Source: Toxotes chatareus
Lineage: Eukaryota > Chordata > Actinopteri > Toxotidae
NCBI GenBank assembly: GCA_016801885.1
Contig: CM028900.1
Location: 14,898,972-14,962,971 of the forward strand
Length of the DNA stretch: 64,000 bases
Reading direction: 5' to 3'
The notes below the pieces were generated by a model. That model was not told the origin of the DNA. It made no database searches and saw only the letters and a program-made list of their open reading frames with translations. Made by a program: the position numbers and the translations under genes. Below, in pieces: positions 51,403 through 62,860 of the stretch; positions within the stretch are counted from its first letter, which is position 1, and every line of letters starts with the position of its first letter.

Positions 51403-53712
51403 AAAAGTATTTCTTCATCTTTCAAGACATACAAGGAATTCTATGGTAATGAGTAATGTGAGAGACCCAAACTGGAGTGACGATTAATTTGAAGCAGGAT
51501 ACTCTTCACACCTTCATCTGCTGGAACACTTGACTTCTATCACCCACTTATCTTCGCCCTATGAGTCTGGCCCTTCATTGGGTTAGGGTTTCCTCCTCTT
51601 CCCGTGCATCACATTGCTTTCTTGTGTATTTAACACCTTAGCTGACATGTTTTTTTGCTGTCACTGCACTTTGTCGGTTGTTTGACCCCTCTCCTGTGAG
51701 CTGGTGTAACTTTGTGGCTGTGGATCTAGGCAACTGAATCTACATCAGACTGCCCCTTATATGTATTAACTAAATACATGAATTTTTCCGCTTCAGTGCC
51801 AGCTGTATTTCCCGACTGAGAAACTGGTGCAAGTCAGTGGAGGACATTATACAGGGTACCGTCACACACAGCATTTTATACCAACCTATTCTCCGCATTA
51901 ATGAAGGATATGCTACTGTATACGCTGTCCTGCCAGTCTGCCTATCATGAGATGGTATTGCAAGACTGTCAACAAATTTAGGATGATTTAATTTGTCTTC
52001 ATATACTTTCTCTGAAGCAATCACTCACTGCTATATTGCTCTGCTTGTCCATGGTGGATTTGGTTGATTGCTGGGCTGAAAGCTGCACATTCCATATTCT
52101 TTCTCATATGAGAAAGTGACACTCCAATCCTCTGATCTTGGCAGTTTAAATTCAGACCATGATGCTTTCCCTCAGACCACAAGGGAAATTAATAAATGAT
52201 TAAAGTCTAGTGGAGTCAAGGGAAAGAATGGTAAAGAGGGATAATGGTGTATTGCTGAATGATGCTATCTCACTGCACTCAGGGTTATGTCTCTATCTAC
52301 TAGTGTGTGCTTAAAAGAGGCAATGCCTGGAAGCTTCTTTGTTGACAGGTGTCCTAAGTGATAAAAGGACACTTTGTGAGGAACCTGATTTCATTAACAA
52401 AGCTCCCTCAAGGCAGATTGAAACCCTGAAATTATAGAAAGAAAATGTATGTTTGGAACATGCACCTTCATAATCTGCTTTATTTCCACTAGTTTAGCTT
52501 GCAAATATGACAGCAGCGCACGCAGCATTTACAATTAAACTGTTCATCTGTGTGGGAAGAATTAAGCCACTGTAGTGGCAAGGCATAATGTTCTGCAAAA
52601 AGTAATACTGTGTGTGGGGAAATTACGCCACATTATATACACTGTGTATTTTCAACAAATGTTCTAGAATGAGTACAGCAAAAACATTTGTCCAACAATT
52701 CTTCTAGTTCTCTGTGTGTTTGATTGAGACCAAAGAGCTTCACCTGGGCTTCAATAACTGAGTCTTCTCTGTGCAGATTCATTGAATAACAGAAACATGC
52801 AAAAAACATGCAACTACTGTATGTATGTCATTCATAAGGGTTTTATTATGGTCAACAATAGCCCAACTGTTTTGCAAATCCTATGTGTGTAACTATTCAC
52901 ATCACAGTTTATGGGACTGGCAGGACTCATGGCAGTTATCCCCTGTCTCAGCTTTGGACAAAACAACCTTTTCGAGCATGTTCTAAAAATTCTTTTTCTT
53001 CTGTTTCTCAGTAATACTGTTAGCACTGTATGATCCTCTGAGCTGAGCCTGCTCTGGAGCATGCCATGAAACACGGTGATTTGCAAGGGTGACACAGCTT
53101 TGCTCAAAATTCAAAGATCATTTGCTAACCCATTAGTATTGAATTGTTCAAAAGGTAATTGTGTTGTCTGCCTGTTTACTAAACCCATCAGTCATTAGTC
53201 ATTTCTGACTTGCGATTCCTTTGTGTTCCTGTCTTCACCACTTACCTTCCCATACAAGCCAAGAAGCCACAGTCTGACTGCCTAATGCCCCCCATGAGAA
53301 ACCCTGCTGGTCTAGCCTCCAATCCTTCCTCTGCCTGCTTGCCTTTGTTTGATGACCTCTTGCCTGCCTCTGGACTTTTGGCTGCCTACCTTCTGGTGAT
53401 TCTAGGTGTGCGTAATGACCAAAAACAAAGATTGACCTGTTTGCAGTCTGCTTAAAGGTATAAGCCCCCTTCGACATATTTCCAGACACACTTGTTTTTA
53501 AATCCAAATATCTAGAGGACATGCTGTTCCTAAGTCTAGGAGGTCAGAGACAGAAAGCCCCATTGGATTTGGTTTTAAACTTAAATTCTGTATGGACAAG
53601 AATGGCCATCAGTGAGGTTCCAAGACTTTTTTTCAATAGCACACAGAGGCCTCGACAGTGATCAATATCTTGCAGTAAAATTTTGAAATACATGTAAGAT
53701 TTTCGACATAGA

Positions 53713-53714
<2 letters not shown>
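51403..53714. other. non-coding stretch, no gene seen
   Basis: An 18-bp perfect palindrome lies at 52099-52116 (ctttctcat/atgagaaag). The stretch 53200-53460 is C/T-rich and open in both directions, but shows only repeats of ctgcct-like text and no protein family. No gene is called. Confidence 0.55.

Positions 53715-53783
<69 letters not shown>
53715..53783. repeat. (TA)n followed by T28
   Basis: About 21 TA units run into 28 T. It may be a microsatellite grown from a poly-A tail on the minus strand. Confidence 0.95.
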
Positions 53784-53787
<4 letters not shown>

Positions 53788-54088
53788 AGTTTTAGTTACA
53801 TGATACGAGTAGTAGCAGAGAGAATTATTGTCTCAGCTCTCTCTCCATTCAGTGTTTAGAGGCTGATGGGATCCTTTTATTGTGTGGAAAGGTCTTGAAC
53901 ATGCTTTCATGGGCTTACATTGATCGGTAATGCAATTTATACGTACAGCCAATCCATTAGCCACGGTTGTATTGAGGAAAGCTTTGTGAAGCATCAGGAC
54001 ATTGTCGAAACCTTCAAAATAGATTCTGATGGCCAATAGCCAACGTTTACATTATAATCAGTCTTCCAATAAAGGCTACACACAAGTG

Positions 54089-54139
54089 TATGAAGATTTA
54101 AACTGGGCAGAATGTAGTTGCCCAGTTTAAATCTTCATA
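54089..54139. repeat. perfect 21-bp hairpin with 9-nt loop
   Basis: The arm at 54089-54109 (tatgaagatttaaactgggc plus a) is the exact reverse complement of 54119-54139. The loop is gaatgtagt. It lies about 55 bp upstream of a young LINE tail. A perfect stem of this length is unlikely by chance and shows little decay, so it is either recent or kept perfect. A foldback-element remnant or a small-RNA-type hairpin are both possible. Confidence 0.9.
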
Positions 54140-54193
54140 ATATGAATATGCAACTTAGTTTACATTAGGTGTATACATTATCAAATGTTCTTC

Positions 54194-54298
54194 TGCTCTG
54201 GGGTCAGGCTCTGGGTCTCTGTAAAGCGCTTTGAGACAATTTTGATTGTGGAAGGCGCTATATAAATAAAATTGAATTGAATTGAATTGAATTGAATT
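54194..54298 (+). mobile_element. young 5'-truncated LINE tail with (ATTGA)n
   Basis: From tgctctggggtcaggc to the aattgaattga tail this copy appears identical, over about 85 bp, to the reverse complement of the LINE end at 62871-62957. It includes tgtaaagcgctttgag and gcgctatataaataaa. Only the 3' terminus was inserted, as is usual for target-primed reverse transcription. No clear target-site duplication was found. Confidence 0.9.
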
Positions 54299-56594
54299 CT
54301 ACTAAACAACCTTAAACAATGCTAAGCAGACAAAAAATTAAGGTTGGTATAAAGATTTGTTTCTAGAAAGTTCCAAGTCTGGCTGAAAATGATGGCCTTG
54401 GCTCGGCGACTGAGGGAAAATGCGATGTGACACCACGGACGAGCTGTGCCTCACTTCAAAACAGCAGTGAGTCCTCTGGGAGGGCTGGGTTTTGATGCAA
54501 AGGCCGGCACACTTCACAGCTAGAAAAGCCTTTTATCAGTCACTCGGGCTGCCTTTGAGAACAAGGGGGCATTTTGTGTGGGCTCTCTAAGGCCTGAAAC
54601 ACACTGGAAGTTAGCATGAAGTACTGTGCACAAGAAGAGAATGTTCACAGTTGTGCAGACACACTAGAGCCATTCACTGGATGTGCCACCCGTTAGAGCA
54701 TTTCATTTTGACCTACTTCACACCGTGGCGCTACGGTTGGACCGTGCTATGTCTTTCTTCTCTTTCTCTTCCCTTAAATATTTTGTGACCGTAGGTTAAT
54801 TTTAGCTTTAATTTTAAAGCTAGTGAACAGTTCTGATAAATATCTAAGTACTTTTTGAAATGAATGAATACTGATTAATAATAACAGTGATGTAATGACT
54901 AGCAAACTAGAGTCATTCTTGGGCATCGTGAAATTAAGTGTATTTTATGGCACTATGTAGAAGTTCTATGTGATCATATCATCTTTCAAATTATTTTAAC
55001 ATTTGATGTAAGCTTTTGTGTGCAGAAAAACTGAGCCAGGCTCAGCAAAAACCGTTATTGTGTCTTCTGTGTGTTGCTTCATTTGCACTGCAGAGCAACA
55101 TTTGTAGTCACAGAATTCCCTGAAGCTCAAGGTCATCCCTGACGGGAAAAAAAAATGCTTAATTTTTCAGAGTATGGGGGCCTATCTTATGAAAATCATG
55201 ATATCTGATTTTTATCTTTTTCCAAGATCTCTAATTAAATATAGTCACTGGAGTGAACTTGTAGAAATACCTAATTCATGAATTTGACATTTTAGCTACA
55301 AGGTTATAAATGAAACATAATGCAGAAAATAGTTATGGCTCACCCAGACAGTGAACTTGCTGAATTTGAATTGGAGAGGATTTTGGCTCTCAGTGACCTG
55401 GTGATCTCTTATTCATACAGGAATGATTCAACCAGAGCTAAGCCCATCCCTCTAAAGGGCTTTTATAGCTGATGATAAACTTTGGATAACTTCTTCACCT
55501 GAAAATCTCTCAATATCATTATGGAAAGAGGGGAATTCACTGATGAGATGGATTTTTACTCCATAACAGACTGGTATATGATTATGGGTTTGCGATTTTG
55601 TCGATACATGTGTATGTAAATGTGCCTTCAGACCTACAGTCTGTGCTGTCTTTTGAAGTTTTGCAAATGAAGAGACATTTTCCTGCTTCCCTGCTTATTT
55701 TCTGGCTCATCAACCAAATTTCTCTGTATCACAAGCCTCTGGATCTATTAGAACAATTCCCTTGGCTTAGATTCCACAAGTCTCTGAAACTCAGTACTGA
55801 AGGGATGAAGGCAGCCTCCAAATAGTTATTCCCTTATTTGATGTTTTGATCATGGTGGTGGAGAGTGCCATCTGAAGTCTCCCACTATGTGACTGTGAAA
55901 GTCATAGCATATGTGATTCACATCATTTTAATCCTCACCAGACCATTGAGTGACCCCTTGTGCCACGAACGGAAGCATCTACATTTGTTTCTCCACCATT
56001 ATTTAGTTTGTTTCTCTTCTTATTTAGATATTTCCTTTACTTTGACACCTGTTGATTTAATATGTATTTAATATTTATTTATTTGATGCCAGAATATCAA
56101 AGTATGATGCCATTGTGTAGCAAAAAAGGACCCACTTCCAGTTTGGAGAACCTGTATCTAATGAAATCCCTCTAAAAGAGAGGTGATGAGTCATCAAATA
56201 AAGAGATAAGTCATTCCAGTAAACTGCAAGGGGAAAGTAGATCTTTGGCTTATTGGGGAAATACAAATTCCTCTTCCATTGCGTGCACTGTAGACAGTCA
56301 CAACATAGTTTTCAAAGGTGAGATATGATGGCACTCTAAAGAGACCAGTAAAAAAAGTTATAGAGTAATAAAACATTCCTTGGCACCGTAAAACCAAAGA
56401 AAATATGATTACCCTTGAAACCTGGATGTGCTGTAGATCTTCTCGTTCTCTGCCTAGCCGGGTTTCTTCTATTCTTCTCTCACACTGGGACTTAATAGTA
56501 GGATAAATCAAATGAATGAATGGGAAAGAAGGAGTTTGATATCTGACATCCCTGCCTTTTTAGACAAATTTCACAGTTCTAATTCAGTTTTTGG

Positions 56595-56611
56595 TTTTTT
56601 TTTTTTTTTTT
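56595..56611. repeat. poly-T tract (T17)
   Basis: Uninterrupted T-run. Confidence 0.85.
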
Positions 56612-58459
56612 ACCTGGCAGCCAGAGAAACTGATTACAAATGTACCTGATGAGCTCTATTAGTCAGAGCTACACTGTATGGCAGGGTGTTTTTGATTCAT
56701 CATCCTGCTGTAATCTAATTTCACTGTAAGCAGAAGTGGAGTCGCCACATTTATCACAATAGTAACACAAAGAGAATCAATTCTATAACAATCTCATCCC
56801 CAAGCAGAAATGGAATATGCTCTAGGTAACTCTGTGTTTACTGAAACAAGAAATTAAACAGCTTTGGAGGATATCAATTCAGCTAAGTCAGTAACTTAAA
56901 ACTGGACATGATTCATTTCATAACAATTGTGTAAAAGATACTCTGTGATTGCTGAAGTTAAGTTTTGCATATTCCATGTGTATGGGTGAGAGGTTGGCAT
57001 CTGTTCAGTTCATTCTTAACATCTGCCTCGGTGACTAGAAATTAATTCCCAATCCAACACCCCAAGGTGCATCTTGCACAAACAACAGACAGTTTTGTTT
57101 TTTTTTCCCCCGGCCTCAACTCTGTTGCATGTTCAACATACACTTCAGGGTATCAGGCTAAATTAAGATTTGTTTTTTTTGTTTAGCACTACAACAAAGT
57201 AACAGCAAGAGAAGCAGATTCTCCTTCTGTATTTACCTGTAATTCAGTCCAAGGCATTTTAATTTATAGCAGATGGTTATAAGGTATGATTTGGCAGCAA
57301 AGGCTCTGCTGTTTAAGGGGGCTCTCAAAGAATTTAGGCAGCAGCACAGCTTCTTCTGCCCTCAGTAAGCATGGATGAACATAAATCTTAGTTAAATCAG
57401 CAATATGAAAAATACAAATACAAATTTCATACAGTGTGTAAAGATTTGAAAATTTTGCAACACAAGTGGTAGCATCCCAAAAACACACTGTCAGACGGCA
57501 CTGGACACAGCTATACTGATCAACCTACACTTATTACCTACCATTGTCCTAATACTTTCTGATTATGTTGTAATTTAGTCAAAGACACAACAAATGATAT
57601 GGGACCAGTTAATGCAAGAAACTGACAACAAGCTGTATTTAACAGAAAAGATCTGTGCTTGAGGGTGCTCTGTAAATCAATCTAAGCCACATTAGATTAA
57701 GTTCCAAGGGTAGCACATTAATCTTCCCCAAGTGATATACATAACACAGCCCATTGTACAATAGTACAACATAAACTAAAACAAGAGGAGGTTGTGGTGG
57801 TAAAGGACAACCACCAAATGCTGTGTGTTGCAGGTTGAAGTTCAGCGCATTAATATTAGCAGCAGGTGTGATGAGTAAGATGAAGCTGAGAACCAGATGT
57901 CTACATGACCATGATCTGTTTAGGGACACCCTTGTCATTAGCACCAACAAAGATGCCATAAAAATCTCAGTTTACCAGTGTTTATATCTTTATTTTGAAT
58001 CAAACATTGTCTATGTTAATATGCATTCGTGTTTGGATTTTTACTTTATCTTATCTATATACAAACTCATAAAATTATGCTGTCTATTCTTTTGTTAAAG
58101 AAAAACAGTTTGGAGTAGTATGTTCTGCAAAGAAGCTCAAAATGTGTCACTGTAATAATAACAACAGCCAATGACTTCAGTTCTCCATAACTGATTTGTT
58201 TCAATTTCAACAATGCCCCAAACTGAATAACAATGGTCCTTAATGACATCAGTTATTTTTTGGCTGTAATAAAAGTGTCTACATTCATTGGTGCTCACTT
58301 TACAATCCTCTCCCCAGCAGTCTGCATTTTTTAGTTTTGTAACCTGCAGTTCAGTTATGACAACAGTCAGCAGCAACTGAAATACTATATTTTTTGTTAG
58401 AGTACAGTTATTTACAGACCCAACAGAATCTCTTCCTCTCTGACACAAAAGCAGCTGTC

Positions 58460-58760
58460 CTTCCTACCAAACATTCAGATACAGTCACTTGATTTCTCCT
58501 GGGTGTCTGTGGGAGTTGTGGAGACACGACTTTGCTTTATAACCTGACATCTCTAATCGACAGCTCAGTGGTTGGATCAGCACAGTCTGCATGCTCTGAA
58601 AATTCCTCAGAAATGGAAGCCATTCAGCACTGCTAATGAAGCCATTGATCATTGTCAGCTTAATGACACTTCCTAAGTGGGCTGTATACCCACCCAAATT
58701 GACGATGTTTTTGGGAGCGCTCTGAGATATTATTTAAAAAACTACTGACATGCATACTGC
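58460..58760. promoter_or_regulatory. CNE-like segment
   Basis: Non-repetitive, balanced sequence with cores such as gctaatgaagccattgatc and gcttaatgacac. No retained reading frame. Assigned on texture alone. Confidence 0.3.
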
Positions 58761-60079
58761 ACTGTCATTTTAACTGCACATTATATATCATGGCACTAAA
58801 ATGCCTGTGAAGGTTTTGCAGTCAATTCAGGTCCACTACGTAGAAACAAAAAGTTGTAAATGTGGCCCTAATGACCAAGCATATAAATCTTGGCCTCAGT
58901 AAAAAGATCAAATAATTCAAGCCTCATTGGGATGAAATGTAAAGTCTACAGCTCTATCACTTTTGCAAGATTTAGTATACCCCATTTGCAAACACCTCTC
59001 AGTCTCCCTGCATATCATCAGATTACTCTATCAGTGTTTTGCTTTATTCATAATTCTGCACCAGAGATGGGTAAAATTCCTCCTCAAGGCTTTGCCATGA
59101 GTTTAGCGTCTGATTTTAGAAAGAAAAATTACCTGGTAACTGTCAGTCACAGCTACAACCCCTGTATAATTTGTACAATATGAAAGTAACTTCAGTCCAT
59201 TTTACCAATACAGTGTTTATATTCAAAATACTCTACAGAAAGCCCCACAACAGGAAAAGTGTTGCTGAGACATTTAGGCAAGACTGCATACAGATGGAAA
59301 TTGTTAGTATCTAGTGTTTAATTTAATGCTGTTAGCGCTGTTGTCTCACCAAAAAGATTAATGTTTGATGTTTGAAGTTTTTGGAGCTGTTTACATGTTT
59401 GGGTAGTTATATATCTTTTGAATTGAAAGTGTAAATTGTACAAATGTGATGTTTGCCCAGTATTAAAATGAAAATCTACAAAGTTACCACCCTAAGTGTG
59501 ATATGATATGACTGAAATCCTACCTGTTTGTGGAAAACGTGTAAATTAATGACTAGAATTCATATTCCTGTAAACCAGGGCTGGACTGGGATAACAATTA
59601 GGACTCAGGATCTAATGTCAGCTTACGCCAACCTCTGTACGTTCACATAAGACCACATACTATATACAGCAACAATTTTTGCTGGAATATATATATTAAT
59701 TTTTTGTTTACTGTTTATGCCCGTAACATTTCTATTAGCTTTATTAATTGCTTAAAAGAAACTGCTTAAAAAAAAAAAACAGCCAACTGTATTCAGTTTC
59801 AAGAGTTAGTCAAGTGCACTTGCATAATTAAGGGTACAAGAACAAAGATGACTACATACAATATTTTGCACCTGAGAGCTCTCAGTGGACTTGGGGATGC
59901 AGAATGTGGTTGATTGAAAGAGTGCTATTCCAGAGCATGATATTACTAACATGACCAATCCATTATACATTCAGAGGAAATTGTTTCTGGGCAATCAATG
60001 CACCATAATTTGATCTGGATGAGAGATAATGTAACCACTACCACTAGCCCATAGCCACTTGTTATGCTTGAGATAGGGA

Positions 60080-60345
60080 CTGATTTAGTGCGCAAGTGAG
60101 TGTCAGCGCGAAGGCATGCAGGAAGGAGTGAATGAGTATACGGGCGAATGAGTAAAAGAATTATGAGGGTTATGAATCAGTGAATGTGTTGCTCTGTATA
60201 AGTGAAACTGAGCAACTGATGCAAAGAAGGTGGGATTGAGTGAGTGACTGAGAGTGTGAGAGATGAAATGAGTAAATGAGCGGGTGAGTGAATGACTGAG
60301 GGAGGGAGATTGGGACTAATGAATGTGTGTGAGAGACAGAAGTTG
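60080..60345. repeat. degenerate TGAG/TGAA tandem (old minisatellite)
   Basis: Units of tgag, tgaa and gagt recur through about 260 bp with much drift (gtgagtgaatgactgag, gattgagtgagtgactgag). On the minus strand it produces open frames rich in Ser, His and Leu, which are repeat artefacts and not proteins. Confidence 0.75.
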
Positions 60346-62556
60346 AAATTTTGTCCTCCTGACTCATCGACTGACTTCAATGAATCTCTCACTGACTCAG
60401 TACGTATGTAGATCCCAATCTCTCTGCAAAAACAACATTAAGCATTCGCATTTCTGTCTCACGGCTCCAGGACGAACAGATCTCAATTCAGTCTCATTTG
60501 CAGTCTGCTCTGGCATGTGGCTAGCTTGAGGGAGTCAGACTAATTCTGTCTGAAAATTATTCTGAGGAAACTGAAAGTATTATTGCTCCCAAACAGGGAT
60601 TTGTGGGTAACAGCAGTGTCCAGCTGTCCAGGCATGGCTGCCAATATCATTTTGATGCAAATGGATCCACATAAATGACTGGGACAATAAAAGCTTATGC
60701 GGATATAGGTGGCAGAATACTGAAAGCATCACCAGGAGAAATAGGCCTTTATTATTCTTGGCCAACGGGTGAATTTATACAGAGCCATTAAATTGTGTGT
60801 TGGGGTTGAAGGAGAAAAAGCAAGGTTTTTGTATTGATTTAAAGAGGGAGAATGGTAGGGAATGTTAAGGGACATTTTCTTCTGTGTGATGTGCTGTATA
60901 TCTATGTCTCTGCCATCTCTCTTTTGCTCTCAGTTCTCCAGCCCTTAATGCACTCTCATTTTACATTTACTGCTCCTGGTCAAAATGCTGCAGTCGGAAT
61001 GTATAACTCATTATGTTTGTTATGGGAAACATTTAATTGGTTAGATGCTGTATGTAGCAAGCGTGTGATGAAAATCCACTTATAAAAATCATATTCCATT
61101 AAGGGTGGTTAGGTGGAGCCTCTTAAGTGTGGTGAATGTGCTGGAAAAACCAGTGGGCCTTGACCTTTTGTCAAATCTTATTTCAAAGCATTAGCAGTAT
61201 CAGTGTGCAGCTGTAATGTAGACACAAAAGTATGAAATCTACACGTTGCAAAGTGTTGTGCAACACAACAGTTAACAGTCACGTTGACAGCTAAAGATAA
61301 TTTAACTTTAGAGAAACATTAGAGACTAGGCTCAACTGTCTCCCACCCAGCTCTATTATGAGACTTCAAATATTGAACAACCCCTCCCCAACAGTCCCCT
61401 CAGAGACCAAAAGGGAAGACAGCGTCAGCTGAACATTCATCATGATCAAAGTGAAACCTATGTATCCTTACAATACCCTTTCTCTGACACACAGCTTCAA
61501 GATTCGTTCTGTTCATCTGCACCCAATCCCACACTTTGTCCTGTCTTACAGAGTGCAACCTCAGAGGAGAAGCGCACAAGGCAAGGATGGATGTCAAATG
61601 CAATTAACCTAAAGAGCATCCTACACTTTACTTCCCCCTTTTATCTCTCTTCACAGGGAGATTTCTACAAGGCCTCCTCATACAAGCTGTCACCCTCCTA
61701 TACCCTTCTTCATCCTCAGTTTAAAAGAGATTTGATCACTTCTTGGTTTGGTTAAGACAGAGACGTAGCCACTGAATAGTAATGTGCTGTGTTGCACTGC
61801 GTAGCCTTTGCAAAATGAAAGGTGGCTTTCTCAAAGGTGGCAGATATGACTCCAAATGGACCATTTTAACTTTGGCTTGTTTTACACTATTTTACTGTAT
61901 CTGTATATGTTACTACTGTCCTAAAAGTCCTAAAATTGCCCAATTTCCTAGGCTTTTTCCCCTTAGGATCCATGATAAACATAGCTGTCCATTTATCAGC
62001 TGTATGAGTAATTAGTGAGGTAGGAGGGGAAAGGGTTTCAGAATAAAGAAAACAGCTGGGAAAACTAAGTGGAATTTGGCTACATCTGCCGAGTTAGGAT
62101 GAGGCTAATGAGGAGCATCTGGCAGACTGGTTGGTTAGCAAAGGTGGATAGTTGCTAATTAATATTTTCTGAGTATGTTTTAGAATAAGTAATTCTACCT
62201 TCACTAATTTCTAATTAAAGTATGCTAGCCTGCATTTGCATTGTTCTATCACAGTCATGACCACAGTTCCTTCTAGTTTTAACCTCATTCCCCTGATACA
62301 GAGTCCTGAACGAAATGTAGCATTTTGATAGAATTGTCAATTTTAGTGGACCACACGTGATTGGATGTTTGTTGATATGTTTTGCTACTTTATGCACGAG
62401 AGAACTTCACTGATTTCTTGGCATAACATTAGCATTTGGAGTCATTGTTGTCTTTCATGATGACAACCAGGTATCTGTGCCAGATCAGTGAAGCAGGCCT
62501 ACTTGAAGCTGAAAAATCAGAATAAAACCAGCCAAAATAGTAGGTGTTTATAATTC
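60346..62556. other. non-coding stretch, no gene seen
   Basis: About 60440-60720 is CNE-like. The stretch 61500-61620 has an acceptor-like tcttacag before a purine-rich segment, but no open frame of note follows. No gene is called. Confidence 0.55.
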
Positions 62557-62580
62557 TTTTTTTTTTTTTTTTTTTTTTTT
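62557..62580. repeat. poly-T tract (T24)
   Basis: Uninterrupted run of 24 T about 290 bp before the LINE end. It could be the poly-A tail of a separate minus-strand insertion, but no body was recognised. Confidence 0.9.
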
Positions 62581-62860
62581 AAACAATGGTGAATTGGTGA
62601 GTTTGTCAAGTGCAAACCAACCTGAGACCCTGGAAGACCAGAGTAGGCAGAAATTATGCTTGTAGAGATATCAAAAACTCCTAATAAAAGCCATCTTACT
62701 GGCTGCTTTGGCTAGGTTGTGTTTTTGGTTGGCTGGATGATTAGTTGCATAACTAGTTTCTTGGAACTGTTTGGATTACCAGCTTAGGTGGTGATTGGGC
62801 TTCCTGGCTACATGCTTTTGTCCGGTTTGCTGGCTGCATGGTTACAGCTGTCTCTTTTCA

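Larger units (their letters stand above)
54299..60079. other. non-coding stretch with CNE-like parts
   Basis: No gene is supported. A T17 tract lies at 56595-56611. About 58460-58760 has strong CNE-like texture (few repeats, TAAT and TCATT cores). Open frames of 60-106 codons occur but have no family features. Confidence 0.55.

Noticed and set aside
57639..57959. 106-codon minus-strand frame resembling a membrane protein
   Set aside because: Hydrophobic runs without any family match; no supporting signals around it.
60170..60392. two Ser/His/Leu-rich minus-strand frames
   Set aside because: Both are translations of the degenerate TGAG/TGAA tandem.
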